Source of the DNA: Phallusia fumigata
Taxonomy: Eukaryota; Chordata; Ascidiacea; Phlebobranchia; Ascidiidae
Assembly (NCBI GenBank): GCA_008931825.1
Contig: QXVZ01008153.1
Location: 124,001 to 188,000 of the forward strand
Length of the DNA stretch: 64,000 bases
Reading direction: 5' to 3'
The notes under the pieces are model-generated. The model made no database searches and was not told the DNA's origin. It saw only the letters and a program-made list of their open reading frames with translations. The translations under genes and the position numbers were made by a program. Within the stretch, counting starts at the first letter, position 1; each line of letters starts with the position of its first letter. This document shows positions 12,401 through 24,188 of the stretch, one piece after another.

Positions 12401-15328
12401 AAGATTTCTTTCAAAAGGGTAAGTCAACTTGGTTTAGCCATTTTTGCATTTAAGTTCCATGAAATATACTTTTTACAAAAGTATAAATCTTCTGACAACA
12501 GCCCATCTCAATTGGTGACATTATTTGTAGCTAGCAAACCAAAATGACAAAAATGGTCCCGATAAAACATAGCCAGCTTACTCTAGCTATTAACATGACA
12601 TAAATAAGGTATGTTGCATTCATGTCTCACATCCACAACACTACATTATAATCACTAACATTTGGATCAAGACCACGACCAATCGGTCCTTGCTTGACTT
12701 GAAATGTTCCCTCCAATGAAAATCCCCTTTGAGGAAAGACAAGTTCTGTGTAGGAAAAGTACAAATATAATTTTAAACAGATAACTAGAATGATGGCCTT
12801 CACCTGACAGCCATTATGCACACACTGTAACCTTATCACAATCAATTTATTTTTGCTATGTTTTTTTCAGGGAGCCGATAGTTACCCTAGTTTTATGGCG
12901 TTTTTAGATACATGTTAAAAATAATTTATTTTGGGGGGGCTTGTGCAATAACAGCTGGGGCTATAGGGGCAAACAAATTAAACGTTGACCAAACCTAAAG
13001 GGTATTAAAATTACATCCTATTTCACCATTGGTGAAAAAATCTGACTGCCAGATGGGCAACAAAGCAACCACTAAGCTTTAAGTTATCATCACTAATGTC
13101 GTCATCTGTTTCAACCTAAGTAGTTAATGATCTTTTCATTGTGGTGTGCATTAGATATAAAACAGAGCAAAAGTGCATGGACTTATGCATAGCGAAAAAA
13201 ACATAGTGAAAACAATTGGTGTCCCCTTCAGGGAAGTTTTTTAAAACATTTTTTTTAACAACTCAATACCTATTTTGTCTTTTTAGCTTTTATTTTCTGT
13301 TTTACAAACATACACTTTTCGAACAACTATAGTCACAGAATCCTTCAAACTGTGTGCTTTACGCAGTTTTAATCCCCTCCCAAGAACATTTTTGTCTCCA
13401 ATACAGTTTGCAATATTTTTTTGAAAAGCAACTTACTGCTGAAATCAATGTGTCGCAAGGGATTTTCCTTCTTTTCTGCAAAATATTTTAACATAAGGTT
13501 AAACATAGTCCAAAAAACTGCTATACATAATATGCCAGTTTACCCTCTGTGGTGTGAACTAAAATTTGTGAGTCAGTATTATTATAAGTCACTTCTTTCT
13601 GGGGCAAAATATTTGATTGAATGAAAGTTCCTCCAGAAACATTTGCTGTTGCAGTTGTTCCTGTGTGTACAATTGTTGGTTCCACATCCATATGAACATC
13701 TGAATTTGATCTGAAAATGGCAGATTGTAAACTTGTTGCTCCTTCGTTACCGCTTCTGCTTGGCACAGAACTGAAAATAGATTTTGGGACGTTCAGATTA
13801 GACACCTGCAATATGTTTATGTACAAGTCATTTGTCCAGCAAGTCCAATTCTTATGTTCAGTGATGTCCAGACAACTATGACAAATTTAAGTGAATTTTA
13901 CCACATTGCCCTTGCCATTCCACATACATCAGGATCACCATAATGATGTGTACAAACAGTATCATTTTACATGAGTCTTATGGTTACCTAGGCTTTTATG
14001 GTGTAATTGTTTCTGCAGGCCAAAATGTCAAATGTATGTTTCCGTATGTGAAATGATAATTGATTGTTATTAAAAAAATAAATGCCAGAAACTAAGTTTG
14101 AGTCAGTACTTTTAATAGCAGAAGTTTTTTTTCATAAATTTCCTTTTTTGATTAAATTATGATGTAATCGTAAAATACATTTTACGAAAATAACAAACAA
14201 CATGCCACAAAATTGTAGAAAATTAATCAGAATCATTATCCTAAATTTAATTTGTTTTCTGGCAGTTAGGCAAATTGTTTTTGAAGCTTTTTTGATAAAA
14301 GGATGTAAGTTGATGATCATAAAAATAAAAGTTATTTGTTATTTTTATTTTTATCTTTTTGATAAAAGTATGTATGTTGATGATCATAAAAATGAAAATG
14401 TTTTTTTTATTTTTTACCTATTTTGTGCAAAGCCTGTTGCATCACTTTGGGTTTGCTGCTGATTTTGAGGTAGTGGTGCTGTTTCTTCAGCATCTTTCCT
14501 CAATAAAGCCAAAGCACGGGCATAAGGGTCTTCAGCCACAGAGATGGGAAAGATGTACTAAAAACAATGTTAACATCAATGCATTTGAATCCACACTTAA
14601 TTTTACAAATGTCACAAAAAATAGACTAGAATTTGGCCAATCATTTAAGATTAACAAATATTTTTGTCCATATTTAAAATAACAAACAACTACCAGTATA
14701 CTGAAGGTACCAGAAAATCAAAAGTACCCACTTTTTGTAGGACTGGATGTATGTGGTTAGCCAGCAGGTCATCATCCACTATTTGACGGAGTTTTTCTGG
14801 TGGAGATGCAGCAAGTTCTTGAGGTGTTGTGATTCCTCCTGATTTGCAACAAAATGTTTATACACTGGTAACAGAACTGTTTTGCAACCCTGTGAAACTT
14901 TAACCGACCTACCAATCAAACATATGCAGAGTTTAGTGGAAATTGCAAAAATTAAAAGCAAGGGTAAGGTAGGATTGTGCATCATTGAATAAAGGATTTA
15001 GGTTGCCTGGGAAATTAAGGTTGGAAATGTTCATGCAGACAAAGTATTGTGGTCAATCAGACCATTGGGTTTCCCGTTTCTCACCGGTCATAAAAATACC
15101 TTACTTTGAAAGATTATAACTGTTAAACACAGTATAATTGTATTCATTTAAGAAAACCCTGAAGTGTAGGTATTATTTCGAATATAACAAGCACTGTTTT
15201 TTAGGAAAACGATTATTGCTCACACATATTAACTTACCCTGCCACAATTGTTGTGCTGTTTCCTTACGCAGGCCAAGATTTTTGATGAAACCTGCAAACA
15301 TTTCTGTTGGCTGTAAGGTAGCAGCCAT
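9423..15328 (-). CDS. Caspase A with SAM-like and beta-motif prodomain
   Basis: A cysteine-aspartate protease of the C14 family, 494 residues. Exons in transcription order: 15238-15328, 14732-14838, 14418-14557, 13544-13770, 13437-13475, 12660-12745, 12081-12248, 11183-11276, 10574-10714, 10189-10263, 10012-10110, 9749-9858, 9423-9530. All junctions are GT-AG and the phases match throughout. The p20 region starts near residue 231 (WGQSRALIINN); catalytic His314 lies in GSHGQR and Cys362 in FFFQFCR. The p10 region has YATTPG, then KAFR and GTWFVTAIC (residues 417-440). Residues 1-66 look like a small helical, SAM-like fold, and 147-177 hold a Gly/Asn-rich beta-strand motif. The usual pentapeptide QACxG reads QFCRL. 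The linker holds TQSD-S and VQSD-A, likely cleavage sites. The start codon was chosen because the paralog begins identically (MAA). The protease family is seen directly; physiological role, substrate and the N-terminal fold are inferred. Confidence 0.9.
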
Positions 15329-16024
15329 GATAAGACAAAAGTTTTGCCAATAAAACCATGCGAGTGGTACAAACGGTAATAGCTCGCACTGCGCCAAAGG
15401 TTAATGTTCCTTTTTAACACTGAAACCAAAAATATAAATGACGAAACGTATTCCACCCACGCAAACGAAAAGGTTCCTCTTTTTTAAACACTACGGGTAT
15501 TCCCCCGTATGAGTGCTACTATAAAGCACTATCCAAGTGCAAACCTTAAACTGAACTATTAAGTGCTCTATGGTGCCAAAAATATTGTATTTAAAAAATC
15601 ATAACACAAAGCATTTTGAAAGATAACGAGCGAAAATATATAAGTGAAAACAAAACTACAAACGAAAACCAAACCGAAATCACCGCCGTGGCCGGAGACC
15701 AGTGCCACCATAGAGAACGTAACGGTGATACCTATGACGTTTATATATACGTCACCCCTGACTAACGCCTTATTGGCTAACTTGTTTCCGTTGCGGTATT
15801 GCGCTGTTAGGGGAGTTTTAATTTAAATGATTGTGTTTTCGATGTGTTGGAGATGATATGACATAACAGTTTTTCTTTCACGTTGACATTTATCAGCGCC
15901 TTCTGATGACAACTACAAATCGCATACAAAGGCGTTGCCAGCCCTGGGCAATGATGCCAGTGCGGTACGGTACTCATTGAGTTTTGCGGGGTGGTACTAA
16001 ACACCGCATGATACCGCATCTGAC

Positions 16025-16210
16025 ATGGGGTCTCGTACACTCCTATGGGGTCTTATATTCTTGGATGGAGTATCATACTCTCCAATGGTGCCTCATTCTC
16101 TCCATGGGGTCTCATATTCTTGGGTTGGGTATCATACTTTCCAATGGGGTTTTATATTCACTTATGGGGGTATTATGCCTTATGCCCTGTGATGGGGTTT
16201 CACACACCTT
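16025..16210. repeat. Imperfect 20-bp minisatellite
   Basis: About nine units of 18-21 bp, each beginning near ATGGGG and continuing with T/C-rich sequence such as TCTTATATTCTTGG or TATCATACTCTCCA. Two unit types seem to alternate over part of the array, which hints that a two-unit block was itself duplicated. The array lies upstream of caspase A, roughly 700 bp from its start codon. Confidence 0.75.
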
Positions 16211-17506
16211 CCTAAGATATCATGCGGTGCTAATGGTACCACCGAGTTTTGCGTACCTCGTTACGAAGGGCGTACTTTACTACCATACCGTACATTTGTA
16301 TCAGACGTACCGAACTGTAGCCTTCTGCTATTCATTGTAAAGGATAGGAAACTGTACGTACGAAACAAGATTGTTCCATCTGTTATTTCTGGCAAATAAG
16401 GTTTTATCAGGTTGCCGAATAAGTTTACGCATGATACAAAATAGGATAGTTTTAAGTGACATGCCATACCAACTAGGGTATGTTGTTAGCTGCCATTATT
16501 AATATTTTGAAAAAAATTGTCGCGCCTGTCCGGAAAAACAAACATTAAACTAAAAGTCCAGGCTTAGTAAAACAGCGCGACAGGTTACCCGCTTTTCTAA
16601 AAAGTTGTTGATGCGACTGCTTTGGAAAAGTTTGTTGAACTTTTGACACATCAGCGTTAAGAATTTATAAATGACCCTTAAGCACTTTAGCTACGAAACG
16701 GAATTATTGTGTGACGCCCTTGAAAAATTAAAACCACGCACACGGCATTACGTCATAGGTAGTATTACGCCTGAGCTCTGCGAAAAATTACACTTCCGAT
16801 GTTATTTTGTTTCTGATATGCCCTCTACTTTACTTCTTTTTTGATATATTTTTACTTTTGTCAGTAATGGGTAATTTTTCTGGGATAAGGTAGTTGTATT
16901 TGCATCACACAATAACCAAACCTTTTTAAGCTCCTAGCCTGGGTATCAGCTAAGTTCAATCAACTTTTAAGCTGGCTTCAGGGTAGAATCTAAACCACTT
17001 TGAGCCATATGATTAAAAGTTGTACTTTGGTGTCTTACTGGCCCTGATGATACTTCACACCTTATTGCTGGGTGTTTTGGGGGATTGTTTCGACTGTAAA
17101 TTTTTCCTTTGATTTCAAAGCAGGGTTTAAGTAGATCGTAAACCTGCTAGTCTGGCAGAAAAAAGCGACAAATAAAGCAAAAGACAATATGTAAAGTTTT
17201 GTCATTCACAGGACATGGAACACTTTAAAACTGTACACATGTTATGCATACAAGAAGGTTACAGGCAACTAGCTAAATTTTAGTTAGCTGATAAATTAAT
17301 TACCGGTATGAAAGTTTCAGTTTCAGTCTTTTTAAGTTTAACAAGTACAGAAATTAGTGCAAATGGAAATGGATATACAAGCCATGATTTATCATAGTAA
17401 CTTTTAAAGCACAATACAAGCAAAACACACAAAAAGCACTTAAAAATAATTACTTAAAACTGTCTATGTACAGGCAAGAGAAAAACAATTCAGCAAGGAA
17501 TAGCTT

Positions 17507-17512
17507 TTTATT
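17507..17512 (-). terminator. Candidate poly(A) signal of caspase B
   Basis: AATAAA on the minus strand about 405 nt downstream of the stop codon of caspase B. Other AT-rich variants lie nearer, so the actual cleavage site is uncertain. Confidence 0.3.
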
Positions 17513-17916
17513 GAAGTTTTAAGTCATGCCCTAATTTTGCCTAAACCTAGATAAATATATATGTATGATATGTATTGGATTTTCTTAATTGAACATGTAA
17601 AACATGTTGGTAGAAAAATTTATTGACTTTTTTCGTTGTATGTAGAACTTTCTATTACTTGGAACGGGCATACAGTGTTCAACACTACACAACAATGTTT
17701 TTACAAAGAACACGACAAATATTTTTTATGGTTTGTAAATACAATTTAGTTGAGAGCTTAAAGTTGTATTGAATTTAAATGAAATAGCTTAGGGCCTAAT
17801 ATTATCCAATGTTGATTTGTACATTCAAAGCAGATTGTGCTCAAGAATACTTTTTAGTGTAAACACAATGAACCAAAAAGTGTCAATGTTTTTTTGCAGA
17901 AGCATTAGGACCCAGA

Positions 17917-20900
17917 TCATTGATAGAATTTAACTTTCTTTGTCAGGTATGACTTAACTTCACTCATTTGCACAACTTCACGATCATTTTCCATTCCCTT
18001 CTGTTTCATGACGGCAGCGTTCACCTGTTACAGCAATTGTTGAAATGGATAGGTTTGCATGAGTCAACAAAATAGAACCTGACATGTCTTGGACTAAACT
18101 ATTTGTGTGTGCAACTTAAGATTATTTTTACTCCAAAATTTATGCTCCAATCTGGTCTCTAAATAGACAAAAAAAGTGTTCCTTTTGACCAGCATTCAAG
18201 CATCCTATGTTGTTACAACTTTTTTAACGTGTCATCACACACATATGTTGTGAACCAAAAGTTGCTTTGTATTAAATTTTCAACCTAAAATTTCTCCCAA
18301 GTCAATATCCAATAAGATTGATGTGATAATTTAAACTTGAAAGAGCTTTATTCGAAAAAATGGCCACACTTGGCCCTTAGATTTCAGGTAATGACTGAGA
18401 CACTCAGTATTGGGGATTAAGTGGAACTTGGTGATGAAAATTGACAAAGTCAATCAATAGAAGATTAGTGACTGAAAGAAACCTAAACTTTTGCAATAAC
18501 AGGACAAAAACTAACCAAGATTGCCGCGTACTGTGATTCATATATGAGTGTGCCATTGTCGTTGGGCTAAATGAAACTTTCAGGGCAGATCCCAGTATCG
18601 AACATGGGCAAGCATTGAATTCACGGTTAAATACTACAACTGATCTGGTAATCCTCTACCAGAAGCTGACATGTGCAGCATTCAGCGGTGTCTGTGATTC
18701 GACTTTCAGGAGGCTTAGCGGCCAGAATGCATAACTGATCACTACCACAAATAGTGTTTTGCATGGGTTCAAATGCCACCACAGGCTGGATTTTTCTAGC
18801 CACTTCTTGCAGACTGGAAATGCTTGGAAGGCTGACTATGATTTGGTATGACGCTTCTTGCAGGCCTGGCGTATTGTGATTTAACCAAGATTTATGTAGA
18901 CTATAAGCAATACAAAGTACACACCATGGTTAGCATGCTCAGCAGATCTTCACTTGATGACTTTTCCATCAGAATCTTACACAGTGTGGTAACAAACCAA
19001 GATCCGGATCTGATGTCCCGGAATGCCTTTGTTCCTGCACAGAGAGTAAGTATTAAAATGAGTTTTCTATCAAATTAAAACTTGTTACAAAATGTGTCTT
19101 AAAATGACATACAGGTCCATATTTGCTATCATCTTACCAGGTGCAGTGGCGAATGCAAAAAGCATGTTTGCATATTTTTGTGCTGGATCATTAGTAGCGG
19201 GTGCGGGCTCAGTGTCTGGGCCAGCATCGGACTGAGTTCCTTTATTCAACCATGCTGCACAAAAAAAGATTCGTTACAAATGCGTTTGTCAGAAATTTGG
19301 TCAATAATTGGCATATTTTTGTTCTGAAAAAAGACAACATGCAAAGATAAGATGTGTAAATACTAAGAAAAAACAATTTTGTTTGTTTTAACCATTTTGG
19401 CATGGAAATAGGGAGAAAAAAAGAGGTTATACCAAATTTTAACCAGCAACCAAAACATGGGCATTTAATTATTCTGTGAGATTTTTTTAAATTTATTTAA
19501 AATCAAATAAAAATTGAACCACAGAATATAAGGCAACTTACCAAAGGTTCGTGGATCCTCGAGATCCACAATCGAATCTGATTGAGTTTGGTCTGCTTTG
19601 TCTGCACAGAAAATGAAAATTAGTTTGCAGATAGTTTAAAACTTGGCAAACTTATGTTTATGTTAAAAAAATTAACATCATTCGAAGATATACAAGTGTT
19701 AGAACATGCAAAAAATCTTTCATATTATTCCTACCACAGAAAGCTTGGAAACACTATTTTTATTTCGTTTTTATCCTCAGTAGGTGGAACAATGCTTGAA
19801 ATTCAAATTTGGCCAACCCATCAGGCTCTATAGGGCTGGAGCAATGTCATTTCACTTTCTTTTTCAGAAAAACATAAGCCACCAGGACAGGATTAGAACT
19901 CTCAACCTTGTGAGCATGAAACCCCTCGTCTTGGCAGGTGACATACTGGGACTTACTTTGTCTGCAGAACTGAAAGAAAAACAGCTTGGGTGTTTCTTTC
20001 TTGATCAGTGGGGCAGCTGTTGGGGTAAAAAGATTGGCAACTTCCTCATCTGAAATCCTTTCACCATCAGTGCCAATAAACCAATCCTGGTTTGCATCTG
20101 AAGATACAAAGCTTGAAAGTATTTGTACAATTGCAGTATAAAAGCCTGCTTTTTGTAGCAGTTCCACAGGGTTTTGAAACTTAAGAAGGTAATGAGCAAA
20201 TATCAATCTAGAATTTTTTTCAAATCTTAAACATGCTAATTTCAAAAGAGTAATTTTTTGATGAGTGAGATTAAAGAGCAGCAGAATTTTAATAGTTTAC
20301 AATCCACACCTCTTTGTCCATGACTGCCTATAAATACCAACACCATGGGAGCATGTTCATTTTCTGTTGAAGCTGTAAATTCTCTCAAAATCTGAAGTAT
20401 TTCCTACATAACAGATACAAATGTTGAACTGTGTACAAAATCTGTTTACAACTGTATAGTTTTTGCAGCTGCATTTTGTAAAAAAATACCGCATTACCAT
20501 AACTATAAATTATATACATGCCCACATTTAATGAATACTAAGGTTGATCCAGTGATACTCTACTAAAAGCTTGTGTGTGATGTTCTGGCAATCCTCTATT
20601 ACAGTATGGTCCCTGCAACGGGTCAGTTTTATTGTAGCCCATGAATTGTTTTCAGTTTGATAACCATATGTGTAAAATATATATTTTCAGAATAAGCACT
20701 AGGCAATGATTAACTAACAGTTTTTGATTGATCATGACAAAATAAAGTTGGACCACTGCTGTACTAGAAGAAGCTGAACATAAACCCATGTCTGTTATTC
20801 AACTTTAGGCTCTATTTGGTATAAATTTCCACTTCATACTAGATTTTATCCACACCTTTATGAATGTAAGAGCTCGAAAGTTCGGTTTGTAAAGCATGAT

Positions 20901-23459
20901 TACTATGGTTTTTTGCAGGCAAGTTTCAATCAAGCTTATTGTATTGTATTCGATTGGTTTTCATCTTTTCGCTAAATCCATAATGTTCTTGTAATGTATC
21001 TGCTTCACATTCAAACCAAATAATTTAAATAACACGCACCCCTCTTCGCTTGTCAAAGTGAGAATCCACTTTGAAGCCAAGTTGTTGAAGAATATTTTTG
21101 AGATTTCGTGAATCAGAATCAGCCCCTTCCCGATTTGAACATCCTGGGAATGTCATGTTGTTCAGGATAAGAGCCCGACTCTGGCCCCAGTTATGGATAG
21201 GAAAGGCCTGGTACAACAACATTGACACAAGTTTTAAGCAATTTAATTGACTTGTTGGAACAAAAACATATAAAGCTGTAAAAGCTGAGGGTTACATATT
21301 AAAAAATATTTGTAATCATGATGTTGCCTGCTCACATTTGGATCCATTCCTTGGCTCGTTGGGCTTTTCTTAACCTGAGATGATTCGTTCAGAGTGAAGC
21401 TGTTGGTGTCAGAGAAGTAATAGTCTGTGTGCACAAATCAATACCAGAACTTTTAATGCACAACTTTACAGCATGTAATTGGAAACAATTTTAAGTATTG
21501 TTTTTTAGTGTAGACTTTGCAACAAGTTTTGTCTGCATAATGGTTCACTGATAAAAGTGTAAAAAGAAATTCATTTTCAAATTATGTCTATATATTGGAA
21601 ATTTTTGTGTTAAGTATTATTAAAAACTAACAGGTGATAAAAAGAGCTTTACAGAAAACTTGTCCCGCAAACTAAAATGTTTGCCAACTTACCCTTGAGA
21701 TCAATCCTTCGCATAATTAGAGGCTTTGCAGGCTGACCTGCAAAATTTTATTTTAGTGTAAACTAAAGTCAATTTAATTAAATCTCACAAACAAGTTGTC
21801 ATGACTTTACCATTCATGCTGCTGACAAGAATACGAGTGCCAGTGTTGTTATAATTCACTTCCTTCTGAGGTAGAACATTGGACTGAACGAAAGTTCCAC
21901 CAGTGATCTGCACTGTTGCACTTGTCCCCCTATTCTCCCTTGCATAAGGTTGACCATTCATCTCCACATTGCTCTCCACTGCCATAACTGCTGGGCGAAG
22001 GCTTGTGGAATCTCCATTACAGCTTGGTGCTGCACTACTAAAATGTTTGGGTTTATGAAAATCAAAGGACAGTTTAATGGTGTCATGCAAACTTTGAAAT
22101 AAATATTTCAAATTCGCAATATTATTTGCTACACCTTTCACTTGAAATGACATTTCTGATAAACCTAAGAAAACAAGGTAAATATGTTTTTTTAATGAAT
22201 TGGTTTTACTTTTGATGAAAGAAAAAGTTCTATTCAGATTAAAACAATAAGCTTTCAGAAAAATTTGACACAACTTGAGAATTTATTATGATAATTGCAT
22301 TCTAGTTTGGTAGCAGTGAAGTGCTAATTACTAAAACTGGAAATGGAATTTTTTACATTTCCAGGTAATATCAAAAGTATGTATCTTCATGTAAATGTGC
22401 AGTTTTCAGATAAAAGTCATATTCTATAAAAGTAGGTGATTAAAAACCTATTAGATATATGCATGCCTCTATGCAAACGCAAAAAAAAAACATTTTATTC
22501 GCCAGATTGCATTTACAAACAGTATGTTTTTTTACCATACAAAATGTTCATATGATACCCGATTAGAAAGTTTTTTGATGAAACATTAAGTGGGGGCCTG
22601 ATAAGTGTGTAGTCAAAAATGACAAAAAGTTTAGATTAGCCCATACTTAGTTCCTGTTCCATCAACAAAGCCTTGTGCATCACTTTGAGTATGTGATTGA
22701 TTCTGGGTTTGTGGTGCTCCCCCAGCAGCCTCCTTTCTTAGCAGCGACAAAGCATGGGCGTAAGGGTCTGCTGCGATGGTAATTGGGAAGGTGTACTAAA
22801 AAAATAGAATGCACAAACATCAAGCTAAAATGTGTCTCAGAAAACATTTTCTCTTCATTTAATAGAATTTACTTCTGAACGAACAAAAATTATATGCAAA
22901 CCCATTTGTTACAATAAAAATGTGTCAAATTTGCTTATTTGTGCACACAATTTTGCAATAATAAGTCGTTACGACTTTTAATTCATCTGTTGATACTGGA
23001 CCTAACTTGGTTTTATTTGAACATGCAAAAAAAACCCCCAAAATAACCTACTTTTCGCAGAATTGGATGAATATAATCCACCAGTACAGAATCATCCACT
23101 ATTTGACGGAGTTTTTCTTGTGGGGATGCAGCAAGTTCCTGGGGTGACTTGATATTTCCTAAAAATAAAAAATGCTCTAATAAAAGAACATATATGTACG
23201 TACTTAGAGAATTGGAATATTTTGCTTATTGTTGTACTAAATAATAATTGTATTTAAGTTACAAAAGGTGGATAAAATTCAAGTTACAGGCAACTTGAAC
23301 AAGTATGTTAAATAAGTAACAGAGTGCCTTTAGGGTTTGAAGCTAACTCAGAAATAGCAAAAAAATACCCTGCCACAGTCCTTGTGCTGTTTCTTCACGC
23401 AGTCCAAGTTGTCTAATAAAATTTACGAAAACATCAGCTGGCTCAAGGATGGCAGCCAT
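17917..23459 (-). CDS. Caspase B, tandem paralog of caspase A
   Basis: A 501-residue cysteine-aspartate protease, paralog of the downstream gene with the same 13 exons and phases. Exons: 23369-23459, 23052-23158, 22647-22795, 21811-22037, 21693-21737, 21336-21424, 21040-21207, 20310-20403, 19957-20097, 19542-19601, 19138-19254, 18925-19034, 17917-18024. Seven exons have exactly the same length as in caspase A, including those with the beta motif (227 nt) and the catalytic His and Cys (94 and 141 nt). His320 is in GSHGQR and Cys368 in FFFQFCR; p10 has FATAPG, KAFR and GSWFVTTLC. Residues 1-66 are the SAM-like segment. Residues 153-181 hold the beta motif, here with VQITGG before TFVQSN. TQSD occurs at 102-105, 376-379 and 397-400. 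The C-terminal exon keeps VKSYLTKKVKF. It starts 729 bp from the divergent WDR3 gene. Catalysis is inferred from family membership. Confidence 0.9.
19882..19910 (-). repeat. tRNA B-box-like dispersed sequence
   Basis: On the minus strand this intron segment of caspase B reads CAAGGTTGAGAGTTCTAATC and continues similarly; 6099-6127 on the plus strand reads CAAGGTTGTGAGTTCTAATC. The core resembles the polymerase III B box, as in tRNA-derived SINEs, but no A box or poly(A) tail was found, so an old SINE fragment is only a suggestion. Confidence 0.3.
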
Positions 23460-24188
23460 GGTAATGCGATCGACCGATGTTAGTTAAACACGAGTTTGTA
23501 GTTCCTGAAAAGTGACTTTTATAATAACTTGCTGCATGTCAAAATAAAGAGCATTACATTTTATTTTAACAACAATAAATATTTGTACTTTGCTGATCAT
23601 GAACTTTATTCTAACTGGAGGCAAAGTTTTAATGGCTTAGTCTGAAACTAACAACGGTTCCTTCTGAAAACCGTTCGCAACAGCCAGCATACAAAAGTTC
23701 AGGGTTTTCACTACTAGGTGATTCCCCCTCTGGTCCTTTTGGTGACGGCTGACCAGAGCCTACACAATACGCGGAACGCGGAAGACAAAACAAAAACAAC
23801 TCAATAGAGTTCTCATTTAAGGTAATTAGGTGTGTGTTGAAAAATCATGCATTATAAACTATATTTGTAAAATAAAATACTTGTTAAAGTTAAACAAAGT
23901 AAAATTTTTGGCCCTGGAAGTTTTGCAACATTTAAATTTCGACTATTTGTTTGGGTAAAATAGGTTTAAACCATTTTAAATACATGTTCCAGGATTTTTG
24001 AAAAAAGGTTTTGCACTGTTATAAATTACAACGATTTATGTGTAAGTTAGATTCGCAAACATTTCCCATGTTATGACGACAATAACCTTTGGAATCAACC
24101 GAGCAGAACATCCAATCAAGCATGAAACACATGTGCGATTTGTAAAGAGATACACAAAAATTAAGTTTGTGTTAAATTCGTGCGCAAC
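23460..24188. promoter_or_regulatory. Divergent intergenic region, caspase B and WDR3
   Basis: The start codons of caspase B (minus) and WDR3 (plus) are 729 bp apart, so both promoters and 5' leaders must lie here. No clear TATA box, initiator or binding-site cluster was identified. The middle, about 23690-23790, is the most GC-rich part and is a reasonable place for the transcription starts. Shared control is inferred from position only. Confidence 0.5.

Larger units (their letters stand above)
15329..17916. other. Spacer between the two caspases
   Basis: This stretch contains the promoter and 5' leader of caspase A at its left end and the 3' untranslated region of caspase B at its right end. 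No coding exon was found. It carries an imperfect 20-bp tandem repeat at 16025-16210, flanked on both sides by GTACC-rich sequence (15955-16020 and 16225-16300) that resembles a second island at 51360-51540. The rest is plain AT-rich sequence. Confidence 0.65.
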
